Positions 6,250 through 13,668 of a stretch of DNA of 30,130 bases are shown here, one piece after another. Position 1 is the first letter of the stretch; each line of letters opens with the position of its first letter. The notes under the pieces are model-generated. The model saw only the letters and a program-made list of their open reading frames with translations. It searched no databases and had not been told where the DNA came from. Position numbers and translations under genes: made by a program. This stretch comes from Anaerolineae bacterium (GTDB lineage Bacteria > Chloroflexota > Anaerolineae > Anaerolineales > Villigracilaceae), in NCBI GenBank assembly GCA_017303735.1, contig JAFLCF010000033.1, positions 1-30,130 on the forward strand, in the 5' to 3' direction.

Positions 6250-8195
6250 GATTTTTGTTCGATAACGTAATTTTTTCCTGTCTCGTCTTTTGAAAGCTTG
6301 AATGGCATATCCTTGTCTTGCCCAGAGAGTTTAGCTTCGGCAATGCTGATTGCAGACTTGCTGGGATACAAATTTCCTTTGCCAGTTTTATATTTACTTT
6401 TGTGCGGGTGATTGTCAGGCAAACGATTGTTCACATCACCCCATAACTGCACCCAAGAGGGCTTAAGGTTGTTCGATTGCTGAAAATCAGTCAATACTTG
6501 AATTACAATTTTCATAAAATCATCATTTTCTTGCACCCTTTGTTTGTTCACACTTTCCCAAGCTTTTTTGGGTTGCAATGCGTCTATTTCTTTAACAACA
6601 TCATCATATTTCCGAATCTTTGCACCAAAAATCACCGTAGTTGGTTTTATGCTACCATCTTCTGAATATACATTTGAATAGAAATAAGCATAGCCTCTTA
6701 AAGGTTCACTCTGTATGTAATGCGCTACAGGCTTATAAGTTGGATTATTATCTGTCAAAGCCCTAATATCTCCCTGTGTAAGAAGATGAAGAACAAAGAA
6801 ATTGTTAGTCTGACTCAATATCGTGTCGTCGATTGATGATGGCTGTTGAGTTATATAGATTAAACCGAAGCCAAACTTACGTCCTTCCTTTGCTATTCTG
6901 ATTACAATATTGCCTTCGTCACTCCTAAGCGCAGATTGAGAAAGAAAATTTTGCGCTTCTTCCACCATAACTAATACAGGTACAGTATCTTCACCGTTAA
7001 CAAATTTTGTTTCATTGTTTCTAAAAACCTTGCTCAATACAATTTCAACCAAACCCTCCGCTGTATCTATTGGCATACGAGACAAATCCATTACGACAAT
7101 TCTTCTATCTTCCACGGCTTCTTGAATTGTAGATAATAATTTCGACTCTGCATCATGGTGGCTAAAAACCAAGCGAGATAACACTGTCCTCAACCCAGAA
7201 GCAGAAACTCTCAACGAGTTCATTTCTGACCCATTGCCGTGCATGCCTAAAACTTCTAATATTTCGTCAAGGTCGGTTTCAAAAAGTTTTTCAGAAATTT
7301 TATCTACAAGCTTGTGCCATTTACTCTCAAGTTCAGACCTCTTTATTGACATTAGCCAAACAGCATAATTTGTTCCCCGCTTTCCAGAAGGAAATAAATT
7401 TTCAACAACCTCCTGAGGAAGCAAATCCTTTAAGTTCAAGTTCGGCTTTCCTGCAATTAAATCAGGATAATCTTCGTTTCGGTCAGCCCGAGAAAAAACA
7501 ACCAACCTATCCTTTATGTTTTTGATATCTGCAAGCCCAGGACTTTGTTGGGTTTTAAAACTGTATTCGCCATCAATATCAAAAATAATAATGGCAGTAT
7601 CATCGCTATGATAACCAATCTCAGCCATAAGCGATTTTATTAGGTTGCTTTTTCCAAATCCCGCTTGACCAAGAATGGCTGACCTGCGTTTCAAGAATCT
7701 ACTCACGCTCAACTTCACATGAACATCTTTATGTACTTCATCGCCAACTGCATAATCGCCTAAATAACTTACATTTTCTTTTCCTGAGTCCAAAGCTGTG
7801 ATTTGTTGAAGTTCAGCTTTATTCGGATATCGTACGATGGCTGAACGATTTGGATACGTTCGAATAACAGGATTTATGCCTTTCTCTTCAAGCACGCCAA
7901 CTAGCCTGATAATAAATTCTTCAGCAAAATAAATATTCTTCTCTTCAGCAGACAAATCTTCGTCAACAATAACCTCTTGTATTTGCGCCTCCGAGTCTCC
8001 AAACGAAATCTGCTTCTCTTCTTCAATTCTTGCGACCCACTTAAGAGCACCTCCATCTACAACAAGCAAATCCCCTAAACTTGGAGCTAAATCTAATTTT
8101 TCGTACTTTACTCTAATCTTGAAAGTTCCCCTTTCTGACCAACTTCCAACGATATTTGTAATCTTTCCGCCAGTAATAGGTGAAATCCGAGACAT
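6246..8195 (-). CDS. herA: HerA-like DNA translocase ATPase
   Basis: A 649-residue protein with a beta-rich N-terminal region consistent with a HAS barrel, then an FtsK/HerA-type ATPase domain. Walker A is GQAGFGKSN (176-184), an IIIFDIDGEYSF strand follows at 202-213, Walker B is VPVLVMVEEAQNF (405-417), and a polar sensor is YITQQPSS (447-454). The Glu-Glu pair and the Gln in TQQP are typical of HerA. HerA forms a hexameric ring that pumps DNA and works with NurA nuclease in archaeal end resection; in bacteria such pairs occur in defence loci. It starts 3 bases after the NurA stop and overlaps the next gene by 4 bases, so all are one operon. It is A+T-rich relative to the flanks. Confidence 0.9.
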   Translation of the reverse strand: MSRISPITGGKITNIVGSWSERGTFKIRVKYEKLDLAPSLGDLLVVDGGALKWVARIEEEKQISFGDSEAQIQEVIVDEDLSAEEKNIYFAEEFIIRLVGVLEEKGINPVIRTYPNRSAIVRYPNKAELQQITALDSGKENVSYLGDYAVGDEVHKDVHVKLSVSRFLKRRSAILGQAGFGKSNLIKSLMAEIGYHSDDTAIIIFDIDGEYSFKTQQSPGLADIKNIKDRLVVFSRADRNEDYPDLIAGKPNLNLKDLLPQEVVENLFPSGKRGTNYAVWLMSIKRSELESKWHKLVDKISEKLFETDLDEILEVLGMHGNGSEMNSLRVSASGLRTVLSRLVFSHHDAESKLLSTIQEAVEDRRIVVMDLSRMPIDTAEGLVEIVLSKVFRNNETKFVNGEDTVPVLVMVEEAQNFLSQSALRSDEGNIVIRIAKEGRKFGFGLIYITQQPSSIDDTILSQTNNFFVLHLLTQGDIRALTDNNPTYKPVAHYIQSEPLRGYAYFYSNVYSEDGSIKPTTVIFGAKIRKYDDVVKEIDALQPKKAWESVNKQRVQENDDFMKIVIQVLTDFQQSNNLKPSWVQLWGDVNNRLPDNHPHKSKYKTGKGNLYPSKSAISIAEAKLSGQDKDMPFKLSKDETGKNYVIEQKS

Positions 8196-8198
8196 AAT

Positions 8199-9287
8199 TT
8201 AATCCTCCTTGCTCTTTATTTCTTTTTTAATTTTTATTTCAATACCTTTAGCAGTTACCTTCTTAGTTCTAGCATGCTCATGTGCTCTTGCCAAAGGCTC
8301 TGGTGCTCCATTAAAGCGGTCAGGCAAAGTTCTTTTTGGAAGACCTGCAATTAAGCTAACCACATACTCATAGCTTCTATCTTTGTATTGTTTTCTGCGA
8401 CCTTCTGGAACACCTTCCCAGTTTGTTTCTGCAAACTCGGGGATTTCCAGAGTAAAAATATCTGCACGAATGTTTTCTTTAAATCTTGCCAGGTGAAGGT
8501 TTTGACCAAACACAACTTCGCCTTCTCGATACAAATCATAAGTATAAGAGAGCGTCATAAGTTCATGGTCATTTTCGACTCTTAAGACAAAAGGTTTCCC
8601 ACTCTTGTAAACCAGTGTGTCTTGAAGATAAATGTCTAAGTGCCGAAGCAAGCTTGACGATTTTGCTACTCCAACGATCAAATTTTCATTTTTTTGGCAA
8701 ATTTCAGTTACTTTTGATTGCAATTTGTAATAAGCACTATTTGGGTCGCGCACTTCTCTTTTGAATATTTTGTTTCTAAGTAACCCATCTCTAAGCAAGA
8801 TAACTTTTGTGTTCTTCTTAGCATACCCAAGAAGCACTGCCCATTCTAGGCATTCACGCAAAAACTCCCGAAGGTTTCTTGGTGGTTTAGTTGAATTGTT
8901 TTTGCTTTCCTCGAGAGTAACTAAATAACTTAAGTCGCTCCAGTTTTTGATCTCAAGAATATCTAGCAAATCTTTTAACGGTTCTTCTTTAAAAAGACCA
9001 TCAACAAAATCGATCACATCTTCTGATGGCACTTCTTCAGGAATTGCTCTATCAACATATACCTTTCCATCCGAGTCTGCACATCGAAAATAACGCCCCG
9101 TTGTGTAATCAAGTTCGATAGGAAAATCACCAGTGTCAACTGAAAAAGCGTGGAAACGATAATAATCTCTGAGTTCCGAAAGGTATTCTTTTCTTTCCTC
9201 AATGAATTCCTTGATAGCTTTAGCCTTTTTCTTTTGCTTAGCTTCAATTTCTTGAAATTTTTCTATACCTTGAATATTTCCCAACAT
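8199..9287 (-). CDS. nurA: NurA-type nuclease
   Basis: A 362-residue protein with a long charged helical N-terminus (about 1-45). NurA-type elements follow: FSVDTGDFPI (48-57, the position of the first metal-binding Asp), ILLRDGLLR (163-171), LIVGVAKSS (203-211), and a C-terminal GAPEPLARAHEHAR stretch like the Pro-Leu-Ala-His block of NurA. NurA proteins are metal-dependent nucleases stimulated by HerA. The gene lies 3 bases upstream of herA and is the first gene of the operon; the roughly 85 bases between it and the palindrome at 9373-9405 must hold the promoter. I rate NurA as likely because motif order and partner both agree, although motif I reads VDTG rather than VDGS. Confidence 0.8.
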   Translation of the reverse strand: MLGNIQGIEKFQEIEAKQKKKAKAIKEFIEERKEYLSELRDYYRFHAFSVDTGDFPIELDYTTGRYFRCADSDGKVYVDRAIPEEVPSEDVIDFVDGLFKEEPLKDLLDILEIKNWSDLSYLVTLEESKNNSTKPPRNLREFLRECLEWAVLLGYAKKNTKVILLRDGLLRNKIFKREVRDPNSAYYKLQSKVTEICQKNENLIVGVAKSSSLLRHLDIYLQDTLVYKSGKPFVLRVENDHELMTLSYTYDLYREGEVVFGQNLHLARFKENIRADIFTLEIPEFAETNWEGVPEGRRKQYKDRSYEYVVSLIAGLPKRTLPDRFNGAPEPLARAHEHARTKKVTAKGIEIKIKKEIKSKED

Positions 9288-9372
9288 AGTATTTATTCCT
9301 ATAAGTACATTCTACTAGCATTGGCTTCTGTCGGCATGGGTCTCCCCATTTCTTCTATTTTACCTGAGCTTT

Positions 9373-9405
9373 AGACCTCCGAGGTCTTAAAGACCTCGGA
9401 GGTCT
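9373..9405. repeat. Compound palindrome downstream of RAYT gene
   Basis: AGACCTCCGAGGTCT, then TAA, then AGACCTCGGAGGTCT. Each 15-mer is itself a palindrome with one odd central base, and the two are reverse complements of each other, so the whole 33 bases also form one long hairpin. It lies 12 bases after the stop of the transposase gene and matches, with compensated base changes, the element inside that gene (9812-9844) and the pair upstream (10069-10119). Confidence 0.85.
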
Positions 9406-9416
9406 GGGTTAAAAGT

Positions 9417-10055
9417 CTACCTCTCCAACCCCTCCACATACTTCCGAAACTCCTCATCCACCTTCCGGTTTTGAATATACTCCGTCACAAACTTCTTATA
9501 CTCCTCCCCCGTCCCAAAATTCTCTGCAATAAACTCACGGTTCACCAGAGTCCCATTCCGCAAGCCCAGCCACTCCAGATAATTCGAAAAATCCCACATC
9601 TCCGGCGAAGCCGCCAGCCCATCCTTCACCGGGTTGGCATGAATGTACGCGCACAAGGTCAACAAATGCTTATAGGTTGTAACCGGCTTGGCTTGGAACT
9701 GTCCCTGAAAAAGAGCGCCCGTCCGATCAAAGCGCTTGTTGATGGCTTTGGTGTAAGAGATCAAAAACTTTTGCATGGCGAGGGACACTTGCTTCGAGAC
9801 TCCCGGTGTCGAGACTTCCGAAGTCTTAAAGACTTCGGAAGTCTGGTTTACACCCACCACCTTTACCAAAAGATGATAATGCGTCGGCATCAGGCAATAC
9901 GCAATGACCTCCACCCGTCCGCGCAGGTAACGCTTAATGCCCTTCAAAAAATAAACATAGTTCTCACGTTCCATAAAAACAACCTGACGGTTATTTCCGC
10001 GATTGTAAAAGTGATAATACTGATCAGGAACAAAAGGAATTTCTCTGCGTGGCAT
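9417..10055 (-). CDS. RAYT / Y1-type transposase (REP-associated)
   Basis: The 212-residue protein is a Y1-type (IS200-like) transposase of the REP-associated group. It has FYHFYNRGNNRQ-type N-terminal sequence (YYHFYNRGNNRQVVF, 13-27), the HUH pair in MPTHYHLLVK (56-65, His59 and His61), the catalytic Tyr in ISYTKAINKRF (99-109, Tyr101) and ALFQGQFQAK (114-123). RAYTs nick single-stranded REP palindromes. The ATG at 10055 has GGAGG upstream. Residues 69-87 (NQTSEVFKTSEVSTPGVSK) are an extra stretch encoded mostly by a REP-like compound palindrome inside the gene and lie between the HUH motif and the tyrosine helix. Palindromes of the same design lie on both sides of the gene. Confidence 0.9.
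   Translation of the reverse strand: MPRREIPFVPDQYYHFYNRGNNRQVVFMERENYVYFLKGIKRYLRGRVEVIAYCLMPTHYHLLVKVVGVNQTSEVFKTSEVSTPGVSKQVSLAMQKFLISYTKAINKRFDRTGALFQGQFQAKPVTTYKHLLTLCAYIHANPVKDGLAASPEMWDFSNYLEWLGLRNGTLVNREFIAENFGTGEEYKKFVTEYIQNRKVDEEFRKYVEGLER
9812..9844. repeat. Compound palindrome inside the RAYT coding sequence
   Basis: AGACTTCCGAAGTCT, TAA, AGACTTCGGAAGTCT: the same 33-base design as 9373-9405 with paired C-G to T-A changes in every arm. It lies in frame in the transposase gene and encodes TSEVFKTSEV on the minus strand. The TAA spacer reads TTA-containing codons on the coding strand, so no stop results. Confidence 0.85.
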
Positions 10056-10068
10056 GAAAGCCTCCAAA

Positions 10069-10119
10069 AGACTTCCGAAGTCTGCGACATCGTCCCCATA
10101 GGGGAGACTTCGGAAGTCT
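10069..10119. repeat. Split pair of RAYT palindromes upstream of the gene
   Basis: AGACTTCCGAAGTCT (10069-10083) and AGACTTCGGAAGTCT (10105-10119) are the same two 15-mers as in the internal copy but are separated by 21 bases that contain CCCC-ATA-GGGG. The first palindrome lies 13 bases upstream of the transposase start, so the element probably forms part of the 5' leader. A GTGTCGAG sequence adjoins both this element and the internal one. Confidence 0.8.
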
Positions 10120-10170
10120 GGTGTCGAGGTCTCAACATAAGTTACCCCGTTATAAAAAAAGTATAGCATA

Positions 10171-10544
10171 AACGTAAAGAATTCTCTTGGCTACCCGAAA
10201 GAAAAACCACCGCTCATACTCCATCCATCCTTCGTCCATCCTATATCCCCCCTTTCAACCTGAAACCGCCCTCTATCCACCCTCTTACTCTCGTCTTACC
10301 ATCCTCTTACTGTCTCTTACTGCCCCAATGTAGCTCCACAGTAGCTCCACAGTAGCTCCAATCAAGTCCCAAGCCAACCGCCACCCCCAACCTTCCAACC
10401 TGACACTTGGCACCTGACACCTCGCACCTTCCAACCTTCAACCTTCAACCTTCAACCTTTGACCATTATTTAACCCAACTATTACCTATTACCCATTCCC
10501 TAATCCCCAATCCCTCATAAAATACAGCCAAGGAGAAAACACCC
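10171..10544. other. Non-coding, pyrimidine-biased low-complexity stretch
   Basis: No convincing gene. It contains three tandem copies of about GTAGCTCCACA (10329-10360), GGCACCTGACACCTCGCACC-like near-repeats (10400-10430) and a run of CCTTCAA heptamers (about 10429-10458). The + strand is strongly C/A/T-rich up to the amylase ribosome binding site AAGGAG at 10530-10535. I see no certain promoter. Confidence 0.6.
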
Positions 10545-11879
10545 ATGGGCGTCATGATGCAAACCTTTTATTGGGACTGTCCCAAAGAAGACGGCAAAGA
10601 ATTTCAATGGTGGAACTATATAACCCGCGAGATCCCCGGGCTGGCGAAGGCGGGCATCACCTCACTCTGGCTGCCCCCCGTCCACAAAGCCGCCAATCTA
10701 TTCGGTCCCTCCATGGGCTACGACCCCTACGACTATTACGACCTCGGCGAATTCGACCAAAAGGGCGGCGTCCCTACCTGGTTTGGCACGCGCAAAGAGT
10801 TGGACGCGCTCATTGAAAGCGCACACAAGCACGGGCTGAGTCTGATCGCGGATATGGTCCTCAATCACAACTCCGGCGCCGACGCGCAGGAAGTCAACCC
10901 CATCAACGGGCAGCAACGCTGGACCGTCTTCAACGCCAAGAGCGGACGCTTCCTTCGTAACTGGGAGTCGTTCCACCCCAGCATGTATGAGTCTTGGGAT
11001 GAAATGACCTTCGGCGACATGCCCGACCTCTCGCATCGCAACCCCTACGTGTATGCCGAGCTGCTCAAGCTTGCGCGCTGGCTCATCGAAGAAGTCGGCT
11101 TCGACGGCTTCCGCTACGACTTCGTCAAAGGCTTCGCCGCTAACACCGTCACTGCCATTCAAGAATATCGCTACATGAAGAACGGTGCGTATCACAAACC
11201 TTATGGCGTTGCCGAATATTGGGACAATGCCTCAAACACCCTGCACTGGGTCAACGAAGCCAACGAAGCCAACTACAACCCGGTCGACGCCTTCGACTTC
11301 CCCCTGCGCGAACTGCTCAAAAACGTATGCGACGTGTACGGCTTCAGCCTCAAGAACCTAGTCCACGGCGACTCGGTGCTCAAAGCCCAACCGCATAACA
11401 CCGTCACCTTTGTCGAGAACCATGACCTGCGTGACGAAGGTCGCCCGATCACCAATGACAAACTGCTCGCCTACTCTTACATCCTCACGCATGAGGGCTA
11501 TCCCTGCATCTTTTGGAAGGATTACTTCAACTACAACCTCGCCCTGCGGGACACCCCCAACGGCATCGACGCCCTCATCGCCGCGCATGAAAAACATGCC
11601 GGAGGCAACACCTCCATCCTCTACCTCTCCGACGATCTCTACATCATGCAGCGCGGCGGGCACGGCGACCAACGCGGGCTGATCTACGTCCTCAACAACC
11701 GCGGCGACGACTGGCGCGGAGAGTGGGTCACCACCCAATGGAGCAACGCCTCTTTCTCACCCGTGGCTTGGTGGGGCAAAAAAGACCTTCACCGCCCCGA
11801 CGACCAAACCACCAACCCCGAAGGGCGCGCCCAATTCTACGCCCCCGCAAGAGGCTATGCTGTTTATACATTGAAATAA
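10545..11879 (+). CDS. Alpha-amylase family protein, GH13, intracellular
   Basis: A 444-residue GH13 enzyme that should hydrolyse alpha-1,4-glucan. The four conserved regions are visible: DMVLNH (103-108), GFDGFRYDFVKG (185-196, nucleophile Asp192), GVAEYWD (221-227, acid/base Glu224) and FVENHD (289-294, stabiliser Asp294). The start MGVMMQTFYWDCPKEDGKEF resembles the liquefying alpha-amylase subgroup (GH13_5-like), with a short C-terminal beta domain ending in GYAVYTLK. There is no signal peptide, so it probably acts on storage glucan or imported dextrins in the cytoplasm. AAGGAG lies 9 bases upstream. It stands alone on the + strand, with no sugar transporter or regulator beside it. Confidence 0.92.
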   Translation: MGVMMQTFYWDCPKEDGKEFQWWNYITREIPGLAKAGITSLWLPPVHKAANLFGPSMGYDPYDYYDLGEFDQKGGVPTWFGTRKELDALIESAHKHGLSLIADMVLNHNSGADAQEVNPINGQQRWTVFNAKSGRFLRNWESFHPSMYESWDEMTFGDMPDLSHRNPYVYAELLKLARWLIEEVGFDGFRYDFVKGFAANTVTAIQEYRYMKNGAYHKPYGVAEYWDNASNTLHWVNEANEANYNPVDAFDFPLRELLKNVCDVYGFSLKNLVHGDSVLKAQPHNTVTFVENHDLRDEGRPITNDKLLAYSYILTHEGYPCIFWKDYFNYNLALRDTPNGIDALIAAHEKHAGGNTSILYLSDDLYIMQRGGHGDQRGLIYVLNNRGDDWRGEWVTTQWSNASFSPVAWWGKKDLHRPDDQTTNPEGRAQFYAPARGYAVYTLK

Positions 11880-11885
11880 AAAAAC

Positions 11886-11916
11886 GCTCTGGCTGGGGCT
11901 AAGCCCCAGCCAGAGC
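11886..11916 (-). terminator. 31-bp palindrome acting as terminator on the minus strand
   Basis: GCTCTGGCTGGGGCT (11886-11900) and AGCCCCAGCCAGAGC (11902-11916) pair perfectly around one base. Read on the minus strand the hairpin is followed by GTTTTTTTATTT, an intrinsic terminator for the gene ending at 11966. On the + strand it follows the amylase stop by 6 bases but has no U tract. It shares its design and GGGCTaAGCCC core with 516-546. Confidence 0.75.
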
Positions 11917-11965
11917 ATTCACTATTCCCTATTCCCAATTCCCCACTCCCCATTCACTTCCTCCC

Positions 11966-12241
11966 CTAACAATTCCCATCCTCACCCGGCATACACATAT
12001 CCCCCTGATACAACTGCCAGTGAGTCATCAGCTTCTCCAACGCCTTAATATACGTCGGGATCTCATCTCCACTCACAACGCGTTCATTATTCGTGATCAC
12101 CGGCAACGCCAGCCCCTCAAACATCGTCTGCGCCTCCGCAGGCTCCACGATCACCCGGTCATATGCCAGCACCAACTCACGGAACTCCGCCTCGATCGTA
12201 TCCGCCAGCGGACTCTTCTCTTCGCGATAAAGTTTTATCAT
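11966..12241 (-). CDS. Thioredoxin-fold-like small protein
   Basis: A 91-residue protein, MIKLYREEKSPLADTIEAEF onward. The pattern of a short N-terminal strand (MIKLY), a helix, a strand (YDRVIV), then LPVITNNERVVSGDEIPTYI with a cis-Pro-like LPV and a final helix resembles glutaredoxin or GST N-terminal domains. However, the usual CxxC after the first strand is replaced by REEKSPLA, so ordinary redox catalysis is unlikely. Two Cys appear only at the very end (DMCMPGEDGNC). It is probably cytoplasmic. The fold assignment is inference from pattern only. A strong terminator lies 50 bases downstream. Confidence 0.65.
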   Translation of the reverse strand: MIKLYREEKSPLADTIEAEFRELVLAYDRVIVEPAEAQTMFEGLALPVITNNERVVSGDEIPTYIKALEKLMTHWQLYQGDMCMPGEDGNC

Positions 12242-12451
12242 TCACACATCTCCTCCCCTATCAGACGATTTCACCCACCCATATCTTCCACCACACCAAC
12301 AACCACACACTCCTTCGCGGTTAATTCTTTGATCTTTCCTTCGCGCACTTAGCGCCCTTCGCGGTTAATTTTCGTACGCCCACCAATACCCCTCGCCAGA
12401 ATGTTTCTAATCCATTCACCTCTACTTAAAATCTCACTATACGCCCTCTCC

Positions 12452-12560
12452 AATCCCGAAGGGATGACATAGCCTTTAGGAAAGCTTATAACACCCCTTC
12501 GGGGTTACCTACAAACCTTATGAAAATCTATAATCCTTGCACTCCTTCGGAGTTAGGACA
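12452..12560. repeat. CCCGAAGGG-type palindromic repeat cluster, left
   Basis: Three short palindromic units in about 110 bases: TCCCGAAGGGAT at 12454-12465, CACCCCTTCGGGGTTAC at 12492-12508 and CTCCTTCGGAGTTAGG at 12542-12557. The 25 bases from 12452 recur identically at 13568-13592, on the far side of the next gene. The surrounding stretch 12242-12649 has no gene and also contains two CTTCGCG/GGCGGTTAATTTT degenerate repeats (about 12318-12372 and 12597-12622). Confidence 0.75.
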
Positions 12561-12649
12561 TACTCAGCAGCGCCCAACAATCTCTTCTTTAGCGCACTTC
12601 GCGCCCTTGGCGGTTAATTTTTTATCTTTCCTTCACCCTTAAAGGTACA

Positions 12650-13387
12650 ATGATAAACATGCAACCTGTTCTCAAACAATGGCTCGGCATCCTGCTCTTT
12701 CTACTCGGCACAGGCATTGGGCTAACCCTCACCGGCATCATGACCTGGGGCGAAATGGAATCCAACCTCGCCATCAACATCCCCGACGCCAAAGGGCTCG
12801 ACCTATCCTGTCCGCTTATGCTGGCATATAACGAAACCGGCATCGTTCAAGCGGTCATCGTCAACGAAACCGAAAAGGAAGTCAAACCCGTCATCAAAGC
12901 CGGCTTCGGTCAACCCGACTCACTCTCTCAACAAAAGATCGAAGAAACCCATATCCTCGCCGCAAGAAAATCCCAAACCATTCAATGGTCCATCGACGCA
13001 TCCCAGTCCGCATTTGGGCGCATCATCCCCGTCAGCATCATCCAATCACGTTACAGCAGCAACCCTCCGCGCTGGGGCGCTTGCGGCGTTCTACTCTTTA
13101 GCCTCTTCGGCTTGAACGGCGCCACCTCTCTGGCACTCATCATCGTCACCAGTCTGCTACTGCTCGCCGCAGGCATTTTCCTAACCTATCCCATCCTCAT
13201 TGCCCGCGGCGACGCTCTGCGTAGTCTGCGCCAGGCAGGCGGCTTGCTCACCTTCCTCACCATCACCGCCCTCATCAGCGCCCTCTTCCGCTGGTGGGGT
13301 CTCAGCATCCTCATCGAAACCATCAGCCTCATCGCCCTCGGCACCTTCCTCATCGACAGTCTCTTCGGTCAACACAAATTGATATAA
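12650..13387 (+). CDS. Multi-pass membrane protein of unknown function
   Basis: The 245-residue protein has one N-terminal membrane segment (about 11-31, WLGILLFLLGTGIGLTLTGI). An external domain of about 110 residues with beta-type sequence follows (GIVQAVIVNETEKEVKPVIK), then three or four C-terminal membrane segments (about 145-240). AAAGG stands just upstream of the ATG at 12650; a second ATG three codons later is also possible. The layout, a large loop bounded by membrane helices, suggests a membrane-bound extracytoplasmic domain, but I do not recognise a family. It is flanked on both sides by CCCGAAGGG-type repeats and has no operon partner. Confidence 0.7.
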   Translation: MINMQPVLKQWLGILLFLLGTGIGLTLTGIMTWGEMESNLAINIPDAKGLDLSCPLMLAYNETGIVQAVIVNETEKEVKPVIKAGFGQPDSLSQQKIEETHILAARKSQTIQWSIDASQSAFGRIIPVSIIQSRYSSNPPRWGACGVLLFSLFGLNGATSLALIIVTSLLLLAAGIFLTYPILIARGDALRSLRQAGGLLTFLTITALISALFRWWGLSILIETISLIALGTFLIDSLFGQHKLI

Positions 13388-13397
13388 AATTCTATAC

Positions 13398-13592
13398 GCT
13401 CCAGCGGGGGCTAAGCCCTTACACTTACGATCTCTAACACCCCTTCGGGGTTGAATGGATCTAATTTTCACATCTATAATCATTTGACCCCTTCAGGGTC
13501 AATAGGTCTCTTCTTCTAAATCCCGAAGGGATGATAGGATTATAGAAAACAATAAATAGCCATACCAAATCCCGAAGGGATGACATAGCCTT
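13398..13592. repeat. CCCGAAGGG-type palindromic repeat cluster, right
   Basis: A GGGGGCTaAGCCC half palindrome (about 13405-13418) is followed by four units: AACACCCCTTCGGGGTT (13436-13452), TTGACCCCTTCAGGGTCAA (13484-13502), AATCCCGAAGGGATGAT (13519-13535) and AATCCCGAAGGGATGAC (13568-13584). Spacing is 36-50 bases. The units occur in both orientations and the arms vary with compensating changes. There is no gene between 13388 and 13668. Confidence 0.75.
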
Positions 13593-13668
13593 CCATGCTT
13601 TGTCACCCAATCAGGTCACAACACAAGGTGATGTATTCTTTCTGAGACTTAACATATAGAGGTGTATC

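Noticed and set aside
4350..9287. A classical Druantia system
   Set aside because: Only the DruA-like DUF4338 protein is present; no DruB, C, D or the large DruE helicase.
9471..10166. 231-codon open frame on the + strand opposite the transposase
   Set aside because: It is antisense to a gene with clear HUH and Tyr motifs and has no recognisable protein features or ribosome binding site.
12452..13592. Regularly spaced CCCGAAGGG units as a CRISPR array
   Set aside because: Units occur in both orientations, are short and variable, and a gene lies between the clusters.
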